In this document: in pieces, positions 1-7,915 of the stretch
Position numbering within the stretch: the stretch's first letter is position 1
Layout: every line of letters begins with the position of its first letter
Assembly (NCBI GenBank): GCA_002490465.1
Contig: DKUB01000067.1
Location: 1-41,262 of the forward strand
Length of the DNA: 41,262 bases
Direction: 5' to 3'
Source: Lachnoclostridium sp. UBA7215
Lineage (GTDB): Bacteria > Bacillota > Clostridia > Lachnospirales > Lachnospiraceae
The notes under the pieces: generated by a model
Told to the model about the DNA's origin: nothing
Databases searched by the model: none
What the model saw: the letters and a program-made list of their open reading frames with translations, nothing else
Program-made: the position numbers and the translations under genes

Positions 1-21
1 TGTAAACCATGCGTCTTTTTT

Positions 22-39
22 ATGTGTGCTTGCACACAT
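22..39 (+). other. Perfect 8-bp hairpin upstream of a small ORF
   Basis: ATGTGTGC at 22-29 pairs perfectly with GCACACAT at 32-39 across a TT loop. It lies 10 bases upstream of the AAGGAGG ribosome binding site of the ORF starting at 58. It could be an operator, a leader hairpin or part of an element end; nothing in the sequence decides between these. Confidence 0.5.
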
Positions 40-57
40 TGCCTAACAAGGAGGAAC

Positions 58-282
58 ATGAGCGACAACATTCAGACCAACACCACGGGGCGATCAACGC
101 CCTGTTTACAACAGAAGATTGACAAGACAAAACCGAGCCGCCGAAAGCAGAGAAAGCCGAGAGCGTGCAAAAACATAGTGTTTATGCGGCTTCCCGGCGT
201 TTTTCAATTCCTTAACCGACCTAAAATCAGCTTGTACGGGAGAGAAAAATTCTACTATTTTTTATATAGCCCTCACCAATAG
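58..282 (+). CDS. Small ORF, 74 aa, possibly a frameshifted transposon-borne (TnpW-like) remnant
   Basis: ATG at 58 is preceded by AAGGAGG at 49-55, only 2 to 3 bases away. The product begins MSDNIQTNTTGRSTPCLQQK and then turns into an Arg/Lys-rich stretch and an aromatic tail without clear domain character. From memory, the opening resembles small accessory proteins of Tn1549-type conjugative elements (TnpW group), and the loss of that character after about residue 24 would fit a frameshift. I cannot confirm either point. It may equally be a non-coding stretch with a chance start. Confidence 0.3.
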   Translation: MSDNIQTNTTGRSTPCLQQKIDKTKPSRRKQRKPRACKNIVFMRLPGVFQFLNRPKISLYGREKFYYFLYSPHQ

Positions 283-283
283 G

Positions 284-300
284 CAGATGCTTCGCATCTG
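284..300. other. Hairpin with TTC loop
   Basis: CAGATGC at 284-290 and GCATCTG at 294-300 form a 7-bp perfect stem around TTC, directly after the stop codon of the small ORF at 282. It is not followed by a T-run (ACCGCAG follows), so it is not an obvious intrinsic terminator. Confidence 0.5.
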
Positions 301-533
301 ACCGCAGTATAAATATGCTTTATTTCGGTGGTGCATTAGTACCGATGCGTGGCGGCTCTAATGCAAACGTGCTGCAAAAACAGGAAACAGGACAGCAGAC
401 ATCTCAGGCAATGCTCGGACGGCGTTTTGGCAGCCAAAGGAAACAATATTTTTGCGGGAGCGATACAAGGGCAGAAAACAGTATGATACCGCCACCTACA
501 CGTTATTAAACAAACGCTCTGTGGTTTTGATTC

Positions 534-1784
534 TTATTTATATTTTGAAAAAATAACGCTGGAATTCTGACCGCCAAACCCGAACGAATTGCTCATTGCC
601 GCACTCACGTCTTTCTTAATCGCCTTGCCCGGCACATAAGAGAGTTTTGCGCACTTCTCGTCACGTGTGTCAAGATTCAAAGTAGGCGGTACAATTCCCT
701 CGCGGATACACTGGATACAGGCAATCGCTTCTGTGATGCCGCCGGCGCCCATCATATGTCCGGTCGCACCTTTTGTTGATGTAACTGCCATATCTGATAT
801 ATGTTCTCCGAACACTTTTGCAATAGCATTTGTCTCAATCGGGTCACCCACCGGAGTTGATGTGCCGTGGGTGTTAATATAACCAATGTCCTCCGGGGCT
901 AATCCTGCGTACTCCATCGCTTTTTCCATACAGAAAACAGCACCTGTTCCCTCCGGGTGCGGGCTAGTCACATGATAGCCGTCCGTACTGTTGGCAAATC
1001 CGGAAAATTCTGCCAAAATTTCGGCACCGCGTTTTTTGGCATTTTCCTCTGTCTCTATGACAAGGGCACCGCCGCCCTCCCCGATTACAAATCCATCTCT
1101 ATCCTTATCAAACGGACGGCTGGCCGCCTGGGGATTGTCATTGTTTGTCGAGAGCGCATGCGCCGAAGCGAGTCCCCGTATAAACAGTGGTGATAGCGCA
1201 GATTCCGCCCCTACCACTAATACGGCATCCGCCTGACCGCTCAAAAGCAGCATTCCTGCGGTGCTAATCGCATCACCGCCAGAAGAACATGCCGTCCCTA
1301 TCGTAAGGCTCGGGCCATGGTATCCCTTCTCTATCGCAATCTGCGCTGCCAGTTCATTCCCGATAATTTTCGGGACAAAACGCGGGCTGACTTTTTTGTG
1401 CTCACCCCTGCTGATTCCATCCTGTGTTTCCGCTATCGGAGCAATTCCTCCAAGCGCAGTTCCTATCGTAATACCAAAACGCTCCGGGGACGCAATCCCA
1501 TCCCCTGCCTGGGAAATCGCTTCCATAGCAGCTGCATATCCATACTGCATAAACAAATCCATTTCCCGGGTCAGTTTTTTGGACATAAAGGAGAGCGGGT
1601 CAAAATCTTTTACCTCCGCGGCAATTTTTACCGGCAGGTCTTCCGTGGCAAAGCGGGTAATTGTCCCGACTCCGCACTTTCCCTCTGTCAGATTTTTCCA
1701 ATACTCCGCAACACCAATGCCAATTGGCGTTACTGCTCCCATTCCGGTTACAACGAGACAATTATTCTGTGTCCTCATTTTCAT
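534..1784 (-). CDS. fabF: Beta-ketoacyl-ACP synthase II-type condensing enzyme
   Basis: A KAS II (FabF) ketosynthase of 416 aa, the normal family length. It would condense an acyl-enzyme with malonyl-ACP in the cytoplasm. The catalytic triad is complete: Cys166 in GTACSSGGDA, His306 in NTHGTSTPVGDP and His343 in KGATGHMMGAGG, at the spacing seen in E. coli FabF. The C-terminus has the family's SNSFGFGGQNSS motif. The start is uncertain: ATGs at 1793, 1784 and 1778 are in frame. I chose 1784 because AAGGA lies about 11 bases upstream, while it is too close to 1793. The gene overlaps the end of the acyl-CoA synthetase by about 23 to 32 bases, so translation is probably coupled. It stands alone, without acpP, fabD, fabG or fabH, so it may serve a specialised acyl product rather than bulk fatty acid synthesis. 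Confidence 0.93.
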   Translation of the reverse strand: MKMRTQNNCLVVTGMGAVTPIGIGVAEYWKNLTEGKCGVGTITRFATEDLPVKIAAEVKDFDPLSFMSKKLTREMDLFMQYGYAAAMEAISQAGDGIASPERFGITIGTALGGIAPIAETQDGISRGEHKKVSPRFVPKIIGNELAAQIAIEKGYHGPSLTIGTACSSGGDAISTAGMLLLSGQADAVLVVGAESALSPLFIRGLASAHALSTNNDNPQAASRPFDKDRDGFVIGEGGGALVIETEENAKKRGAEILAEFSGFANSTDGYHVTSPHPEGTGAVFCMEKAMEYAGLAPEDIGYINTHGTSTPVGDPIETNAIAKVFGEHISDMAVTSTKGATGHMMGAGGITEAIACIQCIREGIVPPTLNLDTRDEKCAKLSYVPGKAIKKDVSAAMSNSFGFGGQNSSVIFSKYK

Positions 1785-3450
1785 TCCAGTCATTTTCCTT
1801 GATTTCCTTTCTCCGAATCTTGCCGCTAATGGTTTTTGGCAATTCTTTCGTGAAATCTAAAATCTTTGGCCACTTGTAAGAGGCAATATTTTTCTTAAGG
1901 GATTTCATAATCTCACTTTTAAGTCTATCGGATGCTTCGGCCCCATTCGTTAGCACAATGCTGGCTTTTATTGCCTGCCCACGGATTGGGTCCGGCACGG
2001 AAGTCACGGCACACTCCAATACATAAGGAAGTTTCATAATCTCATTTTCTATCTCAAAAGGTCCAATGCGGTAACCGCTGGACTTAATCACGTCATCCGT
2101 ACGCCCCACATACCAGAAATAACCATCCTCGTCACAATAAGCGGTATCGCCGGTATGATAATAGCCATCATGCCATGCCGCCTGTGTTTTTTCCTCATCC
2201 CCATAATACTCCATAAAAAGACCGTCCGGAATTTCCTCTTTTGTCTTTATTACGATTTCTCCCTCTTCTTCCGGCTGTGCCAGACTTCCATCCGGGAGCA
2301 TAATCTCAACGGCATACTGCGGACTCGGTTTTCCCATAGAGCCCGGTTTTGGCTCTGTCCCCACCAGATTACCAATCGTAAGCGTTGTCTCGGTCTGTCC
2401 AAAGCCCTCCATCAGAGTAAGCCCTGTCTTACTCTTAAATTTCTCAAAAATTTCCGGATTCAGTGCCTCCCCCGCTGTGGTCACATGCTGCAGGGAAGAT
2501 AAATCATACTGGTCTAACTTCATGTGAACCATTACACGGTAAACGGTCGGCGGTGCACAAAATGTCGTTATTTTATATTTCTCAATCATCTGAAGTATTT
2601 CTTTGGCATCAAAATCATCAAAATCATACGTGAAAATAGCCGCCTCACACAGCCACTGCCCATATATTTTCCCCCAGAGCGCCTTGCCCCATCCGGTATC
2701 GGATATTGCAAAATGAATGCCGTCAGGGTCTACCTGATGCCAGTATTTTGCCGTAACATAGTGTCCCAGAGGATATTTGAAATTATGTGTGGTAATTTTC
2801 GGATATGATGTTGTCCCGGAAGTGAAAAACATAATAGACGGATCATCTGCCGAAAACGCCGCCTCTCCCTTCGGACGTGAAAAATGACTGGAAAAATATT
2901 TTACTTCCTTATTAAAACTGCGCCAGCCCGGGCGGCTTGCGCCAACCATGACTTTTACCTTTAATTTCTTATAACTGCGTGTCGCCTTATCAACCTCTCT
3001 GGAAACCGGCCCGTCTGCCGTGCAGAGAATGGCATCTACATCCGCTGCCTTAAAGCGATACTCAAAATCCGACTTGAGCAGGAGATTGGTTGCCGGAATC
3101 GCAACTGCACCGATTTTATGCAGCGCCAGAATCGCAAACCAGAACTGATAATGACGTTTCAGGACAAGCATTACCTTATCTCCCTTTCCGATTCCCAAAA
3201 ACTGCAGATAATTGGCAACTTTTGAAGAATAGCGCGCCATATCATAAAAGGTAAAAGAGCGCTCACTGCCATCTCTTGCTATATGGAGCATTGCCAGCTT
3301 ATCCGGGCATTTTTTTGCCAGCTTATCCACTACATCGAATGCAAAATTAAAATTCTCACTATTCTTAAAATGAATTGACTGCAATACACCATTTCCATCT
3401 TCCTCCACTTCAATAAATGGTGCTGCCACTGAATCTTTTTCCATGCCCAT
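1762..3450 (-). CDS. AMP-dependent acyl-CoA synthetase (medium-chain/MACS-like)
   Basis: An ANL-superfamily adenylating enzyme of 562 aa that should activate a carboxylic acid with ATP and CoA. The phosphate-binding loop reads FFTSGTTSYPKIT, with Ser where most members have the last Gly. Further landmarks are the TTAGEALNPE segment, the EGFGQTETT motif, YHTGDTAYCDEDGYFWYVGR and the C-terminal hinge and SGYRIGPFEIEN core. The catalytic lysine lies in KTISGKIRRKE near the end. Overall shape fits MACS-type synthetases, but the substrate cannot be read from sequence. I chose ATG 3450 because AAAGG sits 9 bases upstream; upstream in-frame ATG 3459 directly abuts that site. It is first gene of a two-gene unit with fabF and diverges from nfnAB. 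Confidence 0.9.
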   Translation of the reverse strand: MGMEKDSVAAPFIEVEEDGNGVLQSIHFKNSENFNFAFDVVDKLAKKCPDKLAMLHIARDGSERSFTFYDMARYSSKVANYLQFLGIGKGDKVMLVLKRHYQFWFAILALHKIGAVAIPATNLLLKSDFEYRFKAADVDAILCTADGPVSREVDKATRSYKKLKVKVMVGASRPGWRSFNKEVKYFSSHFSRPKGEAAFSADDPSIMFFTSGTTSYPKITTHNFKYPLGHYVTAKYWHQVDPDGIHFAISDTGWGKALWGKIYGQWLCEAAIFTYDFDDFDAKEILQMIEKYKITTFCAPPTVYRVMVHMKLDQYDLSSLQHVTTAGEALNPEIFEKFKSKTGLTLMEGFGQTETTLTIGNLVGTEPKPGSMGKPSPQYAVEIMLPDGSLAQPEEEGEIVIKTKEEIPDGLFMEYYGDEEKTQAAWHDGYYHTGDTAYCDEDGYFWYVGRTDDVIKSSGYRIGPFEIENEIMKLPYVLECAVTSVPDPIRGQAIKASIVLTNGAEASDRLKSEIMKSLKKNIASYKWPKILDFTKELPKTISGKIRRKEIKENDWNENEDTE

Positions 3451-3483
3451 AATTGTCATCCTTTCCTTAATCAATTACTCACA

Positions 3484-3498
3484 TAGTTTTAAAAACTA
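3484..3498. promoter_or_regulatory. Palindrome in the leader of the acyl-CoA synthetase-fabF operon
   Basis: TAGTTTT-A-AAAACTA is a perfect 7+1+7 inverted repeat. It lies 14 to 28 bases downstream of the -10 element of the minus-strand promoter, where a repressor would block transcription. An AT-rich inverted repeat at a lipid gene invites comparison with FabT- or FapR-type operators, but it does not match the FapR consensus; the regulator is unknown. Confidence 0.4.
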
Positions 3499-3511
3499 CT
3501 TCTTAAAGTAA

Positions 3512-3540
3512 AGATTACATCATTCAACTTTGTTTGTCAA
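3512..3540 (-). promoter_or_regulatory. Sigma-A promoter of the acyl-CoA synthetase-fabF operon
   Basis: On the minus strand TTGACA (3540-3535) is followed after exactly 17 bases by TAATCT (3517-3512). The predicted start is near 3505, giving a leader of about 55 bases that contains the palindrome at 3484-3498. Confidence 0.7.
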
Positions 3541-3576
3541 TATAAGAACCAATTTTTGGCGGATTTTTTTAAGGAA

Positions 3577-3605
3577 TTGTTTTTCTTGCCATATTGTGTT
3601 AGAAT
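3577..3605 (+). promoter_or_regulatory. Promoter of nfnAB
   Basis: TTGTTT (3577-3582), a 17-base spacer and TAGAAT (3600-3605), with an extended -10 TG at 3597-3598. The expected start near 3612 leaves a leader of about 47 bases before nfnA. Confidence 0.6.
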
Positions 3606-3658
3606 GGAACAAGCTACGTGACAATATTCATGTATTATGGAATGGAGGAAACTGTTTT

Positions 3659-4501
3659 ATGTTCAAAATTATTGAAAAAAAATCCTTAAATCCTACGGTA
3701 GCCAAAATGACAATAGATGCTCCATTAATTGCCAAAAAAGCAGAGCCGGGGCAGTTTATCATTTTCCGTGCAAAAGAAGACAGTGAACGCATCCCGCTGA
3801 CTATTTCAGATTTCGACAGGGAAGCCGGTACTGTTTCTATTATTTATCAGATTGTCGGCGCCGGAACAATGGAACTGGATACTTTACAGGAGGGGGAATA
3901 TATTCATGACTTTGTCGGTCCTCTCGGGGTTCCGACCCACACAGAGGGGCTGAAAAAAGTCGCTGTTGTCGGCGGCGGTGTCGGCAGTGCGATTGCCTAT
4001 CCGGTCACAAAGAAACTCCATGAGATGGGAGCTGAGGTACATGCCATTGTGGGATTCCGAAACAAAGATCTTGTTATTCTTGAGGATGAGTTCAAGGCTG
4101 CCAGCAATAAGTTTGTCATGATGACAGATGACGGCAGCTATGGTGAAAAGGGGCTTGTGACGGATGCCCTTGAAAAACTGATACAGGAAGGCAATGAGTA
4201 TGATGAAGTAATTGCCATTGGTCCATTAATTATGATGAAATTTGTCTGCCTTACCACGAAAAAATATGATATTAAAACGGTTGTCAGCATGAACCCTGTT
4301 ATGGTTGACGGAACCGGAATGTGCGGCGGATGCCGTCTGACCGTTGGCGGTGAGACAAAATTTGCCTGTGTAGACGGCCCTGACTTTGACGGCCATCAGG
4401 TTGACTTCGACGAGGCAATGCACCGTGGCACAATGTATGGAGAATTTGAAAAACATGCCCGCGAAGAGGCATGTAATCTGCTAAAGAAGGGAGACATGTA
4501 A
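3659..4501 (+). CDS. nfnA: NfnA: ferredoxin-NADP+ oxidoreductase, alpha subunit
   Basis: Small subunit (280 aa) of the electron-bifurcating NADH-dependent reduced ferredoxin:NADP+ oxidoreductase, a cytoplasmic flavo-iron-sulfur enzyme that uses NADH plus reduced ferredoxin to make NADPH. Residues 1-95 are a ferredoxin-reductase-type FAD domain (PGQFIIFRAKEDSERIPLTI). A nucleotide-binding segment VAVVGGGVGSAIAYPV follows. The C-terminus has the [2Fe-2S] ligand cysteines in GMCGGCRLTVGG and KFACVDGPDFDGHQVDF, about residues 221, 224 and 236. I set the start at ATG 3659, behind GGAGG, rather than the in-frame upstream start at 3530, whose extra 43 residues are not family-like. nfnB follows after 2 bases. 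The dihydroorotate dehydrogenase electron-transfer subunit is related, but the nfnB partner settles the call. Confidence 0.92.
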   Translation: MFKIIEKKSLNPTVAKMTIDAPLIAKKAEPGQFIIFRAKEDSERIPLTISDFDREAGTVSIIYQIVGAGTMELDTLQEGEYIHDFVGPLGVPTHTEGLKKVAVVGGGVGSAIAYPVTKKLHEMGAEVHAIVGFRNKDLVILEDEFKAASNKFVMMTDDGSYGEKGLVTDALEKLIQEGNEYDEVIAIGPLIMMKFVCLTTKKYDIKTVVSMNPVMVDGTGMCGGCRLTVGGETKFACVDGPDFDGHQVDFDEAMHRGTMYGEFEKHAREEACNLLKKGDM

Positions 4502-4503
4502 TC

Positions 4504-5892
4504 ATGGCGGAACGTAATATGGATTTAAAGAAGTGTCCCATGCCGGTACAGGATGCGGACGTCCGAAATAAAAACTTTGATGAGGTTGCCCTTGGCTATA
4601 CCTATGATATGGCGGTAAATGAGGCCCGCCGCTGCCTGAACTGCAAAAACAAACCATGCGTCGGCGCCTGCCCGGTACAGATTGATATACCTGCCTTTAT
4701 TGAGCGCGTTGCCAACGAGGACATGGAGGGTGCTTTTAACATTTTATCCGAATCCACTTCCCTTCCCGCTGTGTGCGGCCGTGTCTGCCCGCAGGAGAAC
4801 CAGTGTGAGGGTCAATGTGTCCGTGGAATTAAGGGCGAGCCTGTCGGCATTGGCCGGCTGGAACGCTTTGTAGCTGATTATCACCGCGAAAACAGCACGG
4901 AGGCACCTGTAAAACCAGAGCCAAACGGCCATAAGGTTGCTGTAATCGGAGCCGGGCCGAGCGGACTCACCGTTGCCGGAGATTTGGCAAAGATGGGGTA
5001 TAAAGTTACTATCTACGAGGCTCTTCACCTTGCCGGAGGCGTATTGGTATACGGTATTCCGGAATTCCGTCTGCCAAAGGCAATTGTGCAGAAAGAAATC
5101 GATAACCTAAAAGCCATCGGTGTTGATATCCAGACGAATATGGTGATTGGCAAAATCCTCACGATTGATGAGCTGTTTGAAATGGGAAATGAGGCTGTAT
5201 TTGTCGGCTCAGGGGCAGGACTTCCAAGATTTATGAATATTCCGGGCGAAAGCCTGAAAGGCGTATATTCGGCCAATGAATTCCTGACACGCATTAACCT
5301 GATGAAAGCGTACAAGGAGGACAGCAAGACACCAATCCAGCACGCAAGAAAAGTAGCTGTTGTCGGCGGTGGTAATGTTGCCATGGATGCCGCCCGCAGC
5401 GCAAAGCGTCTCGGCGCCGAAGAAGTGTATATCGTATACCGCCGCAGTATGGATGAACTTCCGGCACGTAAAGAGGAAGTAGAACATGCCGAAGAAGAGG
5501 GCATTATCTTTAAGACCCTGAACAATCCTGTGGAAATTCTCGGGGACGAAGACGGCATGGTAAGCGGTATGAAGTGCATTGAGATGGAACTCGGCGAACC
5601 GGATGAAAGCGGACGCCGCCGCCCGATTGAGAAAAAAGGCAGCGAGTTCACGCTGGATTTGGATTGTGTGATTATGGCCATCGGAACAAGCCCGAACCCG
5701 CTTATCCGCTCCACGACTCCGGGACTGGATGCCAATAAGCACGGCTGTCTGATTACAAAGGACGATTCCGGTCTTACGACCCGCGAAAACGTATATGCCG
5801 GAGGAGATGCCGTTACCGGGGCTGCCACGGTTATTCTTGCTATGGGTGCCGGAAAATCCGCCGCAAAAGCAATTGATGAGGTATTACGTTAG
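4504..5892 (+). CDS. nfnB: NfnB: NADPH-dependent glutamate synthase-like beta subunit
   Basis: Large subunit (462 aa) of the NfnAB transhydrogenase, homologous to glutamate synthase small subunit (GltD/GltA). An N-terminal double [4Fe-4S] region has cysteines in CLNCKNKPCVGACP (about residues 43-56) and CGRVCPQENQCEGQC (about 91-105). Two Rossmann folds follow: VIGAGPSGLTVAGDL near 148 for FAD, and VVGGGNVAMDAARSAKRLG near 286 for NADP(H). The C-terminal VYAGGDAVTGAATVILAMGAGK motif closes the FAD site. Without the neighbour it could be read as glutamate synthase, but no large GltB-type gene is present and nfnA lies 2 bases upstream, so NfnB is the better call. The gene ends in TAG just before a strong hairpin. 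Confidence 0.92.
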   Translation: MAERNMDLKKCPMPVQDADVRNKNFDEVALGYTYDMAVNEARRCLNCKNKPCVGACPVQIDIPAFIERVANEDMEGAFNILSESTSLPAVCGRVCPQENQCEGQCVRGIKGEPVGIGRLERFVADYHRENSTEAPVKPEPNGHKVAVIGAGPSGLTVAGDLAKMGYKVTIYEALHLAGGVLVYGIPEFRLPKAIVQKEIDNLKAIGVDIQTNMVIGKILTIDELFEMGNEAVFVGSGAGLPRFMNIPGESLKGVYSANEFLTRINLMKAYKEDSKTPIQHARKVAVVGGGNVAMDAARSAKRLGAEEVYIVYRRSMDELPARKEEVEHAEEEGIIFKTLNNPVEILGDEDGMVSGMKCIEMELGEPDESGRRRPIEKKGSEFTLDLDCVIMAIGTSPNPLIRSTTPGLDANKHGCLITKDDSGLTTRENVYAGGDAVTGAATVILAMGAGKSAAKAIDEVLR

Positions 5893-5899
5893 TTTTAAA

Positions 5900-5932
5900 A
5901 CAGGGGGGTTAGGATCTATCTAATCCCCCTGT
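5900..5932. terminator. Bidirectional-type terminator hairpin between nfnB and the convergent ATPase gene
   Basis: The stem pairs 5900-5911 (ACAGGGGGGTTA) with 5921-5932 (TAATCCCCCTGT), 12 bp with one G-T wobble and a 9-base loop. On the minus strand it is followed by TTTTAAAA. The stop codon of the minus-strand ATPase gene (5920-5922) falls inside the loop and stem, so that gene reads into the terminator. Confidence 0.75.
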
Positions 5933-7119
5933 AATAACCACTCTGCTATATCCATCACCACAATTCCCTCATATGTGTATTGTGGATGCTTTGTTCTCGC
6001 AATAATTATTTTTGGAAAAGCATCCTTAATTTGCAGGAGCGGTGAATATTCTCTTTTAAAAGTTTCTTTATTGAGAATATTATCACTTACCTGAATATAA
6101 ATTTTCTCGCTTCCGCGCTGCGCAACGAAATCTATCTCTTTCTGGTACAGCTTTCCTACATACACCTCATAGCCTCTGCGAAGCAATTCTATACAGACAA
6201 TATTTTCGTAAGCACGTCCATAATCCATATTCCGATTCCCTAAAACAGCATATCTGATTCCCACGTCACACATATAGAATTTTTCCGATGTCTCTAAATA
6301 CTTCTTTCCTTTTATATCATACCTTTTCGTGTCATAAAAAATAAATGCATTACATAAATACTTTATATATTTCCCTATTGTTACATGGTTTGTTAACACT
6401 TTATTGGCAGACAGTATACCGCTTACTTTATTTGGCGAGGTCAAATTACTTATATTGTCCATCAGAAATTCACTTAACTGCCTAAGCACCTGTGTATCTG
6501 GTAAATTGTATTTTTGTACTAAATCTCTGTTTACAATCGTCTCATATACTTCCTTGATATAGGTTACTCTATCTAATTCCGTCCTGTAAGCATACGAACC
6601 AGCCAATCCACCTTTAAAAAAATATTCTTCAAAAAGCTTATCTTTATCTTCTTCATTATCATAATATTCACAATACTCTTTAAAACTAAATGGGAACACA
6701 TGAATTTCAATATATCTTCCAGTAAATAACGTAACCAGATCTGCACTTAATAAAAAGGCATTGGAACCGGTGATATAAATATCATACTTGCCTTTGGAAT
6801 ATAAACTGTTAATTGCCAATTCAAATTTGGGACATAATTGAACTTCATCCACAAAAACATAATTTTGCTTATCATCCTCATATCTGTCCTCAATATACTT
6901 GTGCAACGCATGGTACTCTTTTATTTTTTCATACTCTAAGTTCATGAAATCAACAAAAATAATATTGATATCCTTAAAATTGTCCGCTAAATATTTTATA
7001 TATGCCTGCATTAAATTTGACTTCCCAGAACGCCGGATTCCTGTAATAATTTTTATATCCGGCGTATCTCTCAAATCTTTCATCCTGTCCATATACCTTT
7101 TTCTCATAATCGTCTTCAT
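5920..7119 (-). CDS. AAA-family ATPase with C-terminal DUF4143 domain
   Basis: A 399-aa protein of the widespread AAA_14/DUF4143 type. The Walker A motif is GIRRSGKSNLMQ near residue 30, the Walker B-like motif is YVFVDEVQLCP near 92, and a sensor stretch DIYITGSNAFLLSADL follows. The C-terminal half (from about 200) is the DUF4143 region, ending with a nuclease-like ExK arrangement in YQKEIDFVAQRGSEKIYIQVS. The molecular role of this family is poorly known; it is often scattered as single genes in bacteria and archaea. It stands alone here, between convergent nfnB and a terminator, and is visibly more AT-rich than its neighbours, which suggests recent acquisition. The start at 7119 has GGTGG four bases upstream; an in-frame ATG at 7107 is possible. 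Confidence 0.85.
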   Translation of the reverse strand: MKTIMRKRYMDRMKDLRDTPDIKIITGIRRSGKSNLMQAYIKYLADNFKDINIIFVDFMNLEYEKIKEYHALHKYIEDRYEDDKQNYVFVDEVQLCPKFELAINSLYSKGKYDIYITGSNAFLLSADLVTLFTGRYIEIHVFPFSFKEYCEYYDNEEDKDKLFEEYFFKGGLAGSYAYRTELDRVTYIKEVYETIVNRDLVQKYNLPDTQVLRQLSEFLMDNISNLTSPNKVSGILSANKVLTNHVTIGKYIKYLCNAFIFYDTKRYDIKGKKYLETSEKFYMCDVGIRYAVLGNRNMDYGRAYENIVCIELLRRGYEVYVGKLYQKEIDFVAQRGSEKIYIQVSDNILNKETFKREYSPLLQIKDAFPKIIIARTKHPQYTYEGIVVMDIAEWLLQGD

Positions 7120-7171
7120 AGTGCCACCACTTTCAAAACTTTAAAAAAATCATTTTTTCGAAACCGAATTT

Positions 7172-7201
7172 ATTATAACACAGTTTCTGTTTATTTTGCA
7201 A
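7172..7201 (-). promoter_or_regulatory. Promoter of the ATPase/DUF4143 gene
   Basis: Minus strand: TTGCAA (7201-7196), an 18-base spacer and TATAAT (7177-7172), with TG one base before the -10 box. It lies about 55 bases upstream of the start codon. Confidence 0.6.
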
Positions 7202-7222
7202 TAAAAATGGGTAAGCCACAGC

Positions 7223-7272
7223 AAAAAAAGAGCCCGCACCAATAGACAAAAGCTATCAGCCAGACTCTTTTT
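7223..7272 (-). terminator. Rho-independent terminator of the surface-protein operon
   Basis: On the minus strand, AAAAAGAG starting at 7272 begins a stem of about 20 bp (several G-T pairs, one bulge) closing with CTCTTTTTTT ending at 7223. The T-run lies on the minus strand, directly after the stop codon of the membrane protein gene (7276-7274). Confidence 0.8.
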
Positions 7273-7273
7273 C

Positions 7274-7915
7274 TCATGTACCATCCGTAACGGTTCCATC
7301 TTCCCCGAAACGGGCGAGACGTATCCTGCCATCTGCCATAATAACACGGCAGCAATAAGAAGATGTATTCAAATCAAAGTACATATTTTTTTTGCTTATC
7401 GCATAATCCGTATAATGTTCTTCCACATAACGGCTTAACTGTACTCTCGCCTGTATTGGATACAGGGGATTGCGGTAAAGTGCTATATACGGTCCTGCTA
7501 CAAGAAGCAGGCCAAGAAAAAGACAGATTATGCCGGGGGCCGTTTTGCACTTATACTTGATACATATACGGATTAGTGCGCCTGCCCCTATGCCGAGCAG
7601 CTCGAAAATAAGACAGACTGGCAACACGTATAATATCACATGCAAAACATCCGATGCATTTAAAGAAAGCTTCATAACAGCATTTGTATCCCCTGCCAAA
7701 ACCTGAAACAGACAGGATAATACTGCTGTTCCGGCCAGTGCAATAAAGCCGGCCTTTTGCAATACAATAAAACACAAAGCGCCAATAAGCGGCATCAGCA
7801 AAATAATCTGCGGCAGGTCAAAGGAATACATCAACTGGATGTATTCCAAAACTCCCGCTGCTGCAAATGCAGTTATCCAAACGCCTAATCTTATCCGATT
7901 CCAGCGTTCTTTCAT
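7274..7915 (-). CDS. Membrane protein of unknown function, 213 aa
   Basis: I do not recognise this protein. It shows about five hydrophobic helices: residues 11-28, 34-50, 54-72, 88-112 and 126-147. A soluble C-terminal part of about 65 residues (YPIQARVQLSRYVEEHYTDY onward) follows and includes two adjacent cysteines (SSYCCRVIM). No signal for transport or enzymatic function is visible. Its ATG overlaps the TGA of the upstream secreted-protein gene (ATGA), so the two are translationally coupled and share a terminator at 7223-7272. A role in anchoring or modifying that exported protein is possible but speculative. Confidence 0.7.
   Translation of the reverse strand: MKERWNRIRLGVWITAFAAAGVLEYIQLMYSFDLPQIILLMPLIGALCFIVLQKAGFIALAGTAVLSCLFQVLAGDTNAVMKLSLNASDVLHVILYVLPVCLIFELLGIGAGALIRICIKYKCKTAPGIICLFLGLLLVAGPYIALYRNPLYPIQARVQLSRYVEEHYTDYAISKKNMYFDLNTSSYCCRVIMADGRIRLARFGEDGTVTDGT

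Larger units (their letters stand above)
1..533. other. Left-edge region, probable decayed mobile-element end
   Basis: I see no complete recognisable gene here. The stretch carries a strong hairpin at 22-39, a well-placed ribosome binding site with a small ORF (58-282), a second hairpin at 284-300 and a short unsupported ORF at 315-509. Composition and the broken coding potential differ from the tight gene packing that follows. I infer the end or remnant of an integrated element whose body would lie left of the window; this rests on appearance only. Confidence 0.35.

Noticed and set aside
315..509. 64-codon ORF after the second edge hairpin
   Set aside because: No ribosome binding site stands before 315 and the product resembles nothing I know; kept only as part of the edge region.
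5025..5828. Long antisense ORF of 267 codons opposite nfnB
   Set aside because: It is Ser/Pro/Arg-rich without domains and lies wholly opposite a well-conserved gene; a shadow of codon bias.
4504..5892. Calling nfnB a glutamate synthase small subunit
   Set aside because: The nfnA partner directly upstream and the absence of a large glutamate synthase gene favour NfnB.
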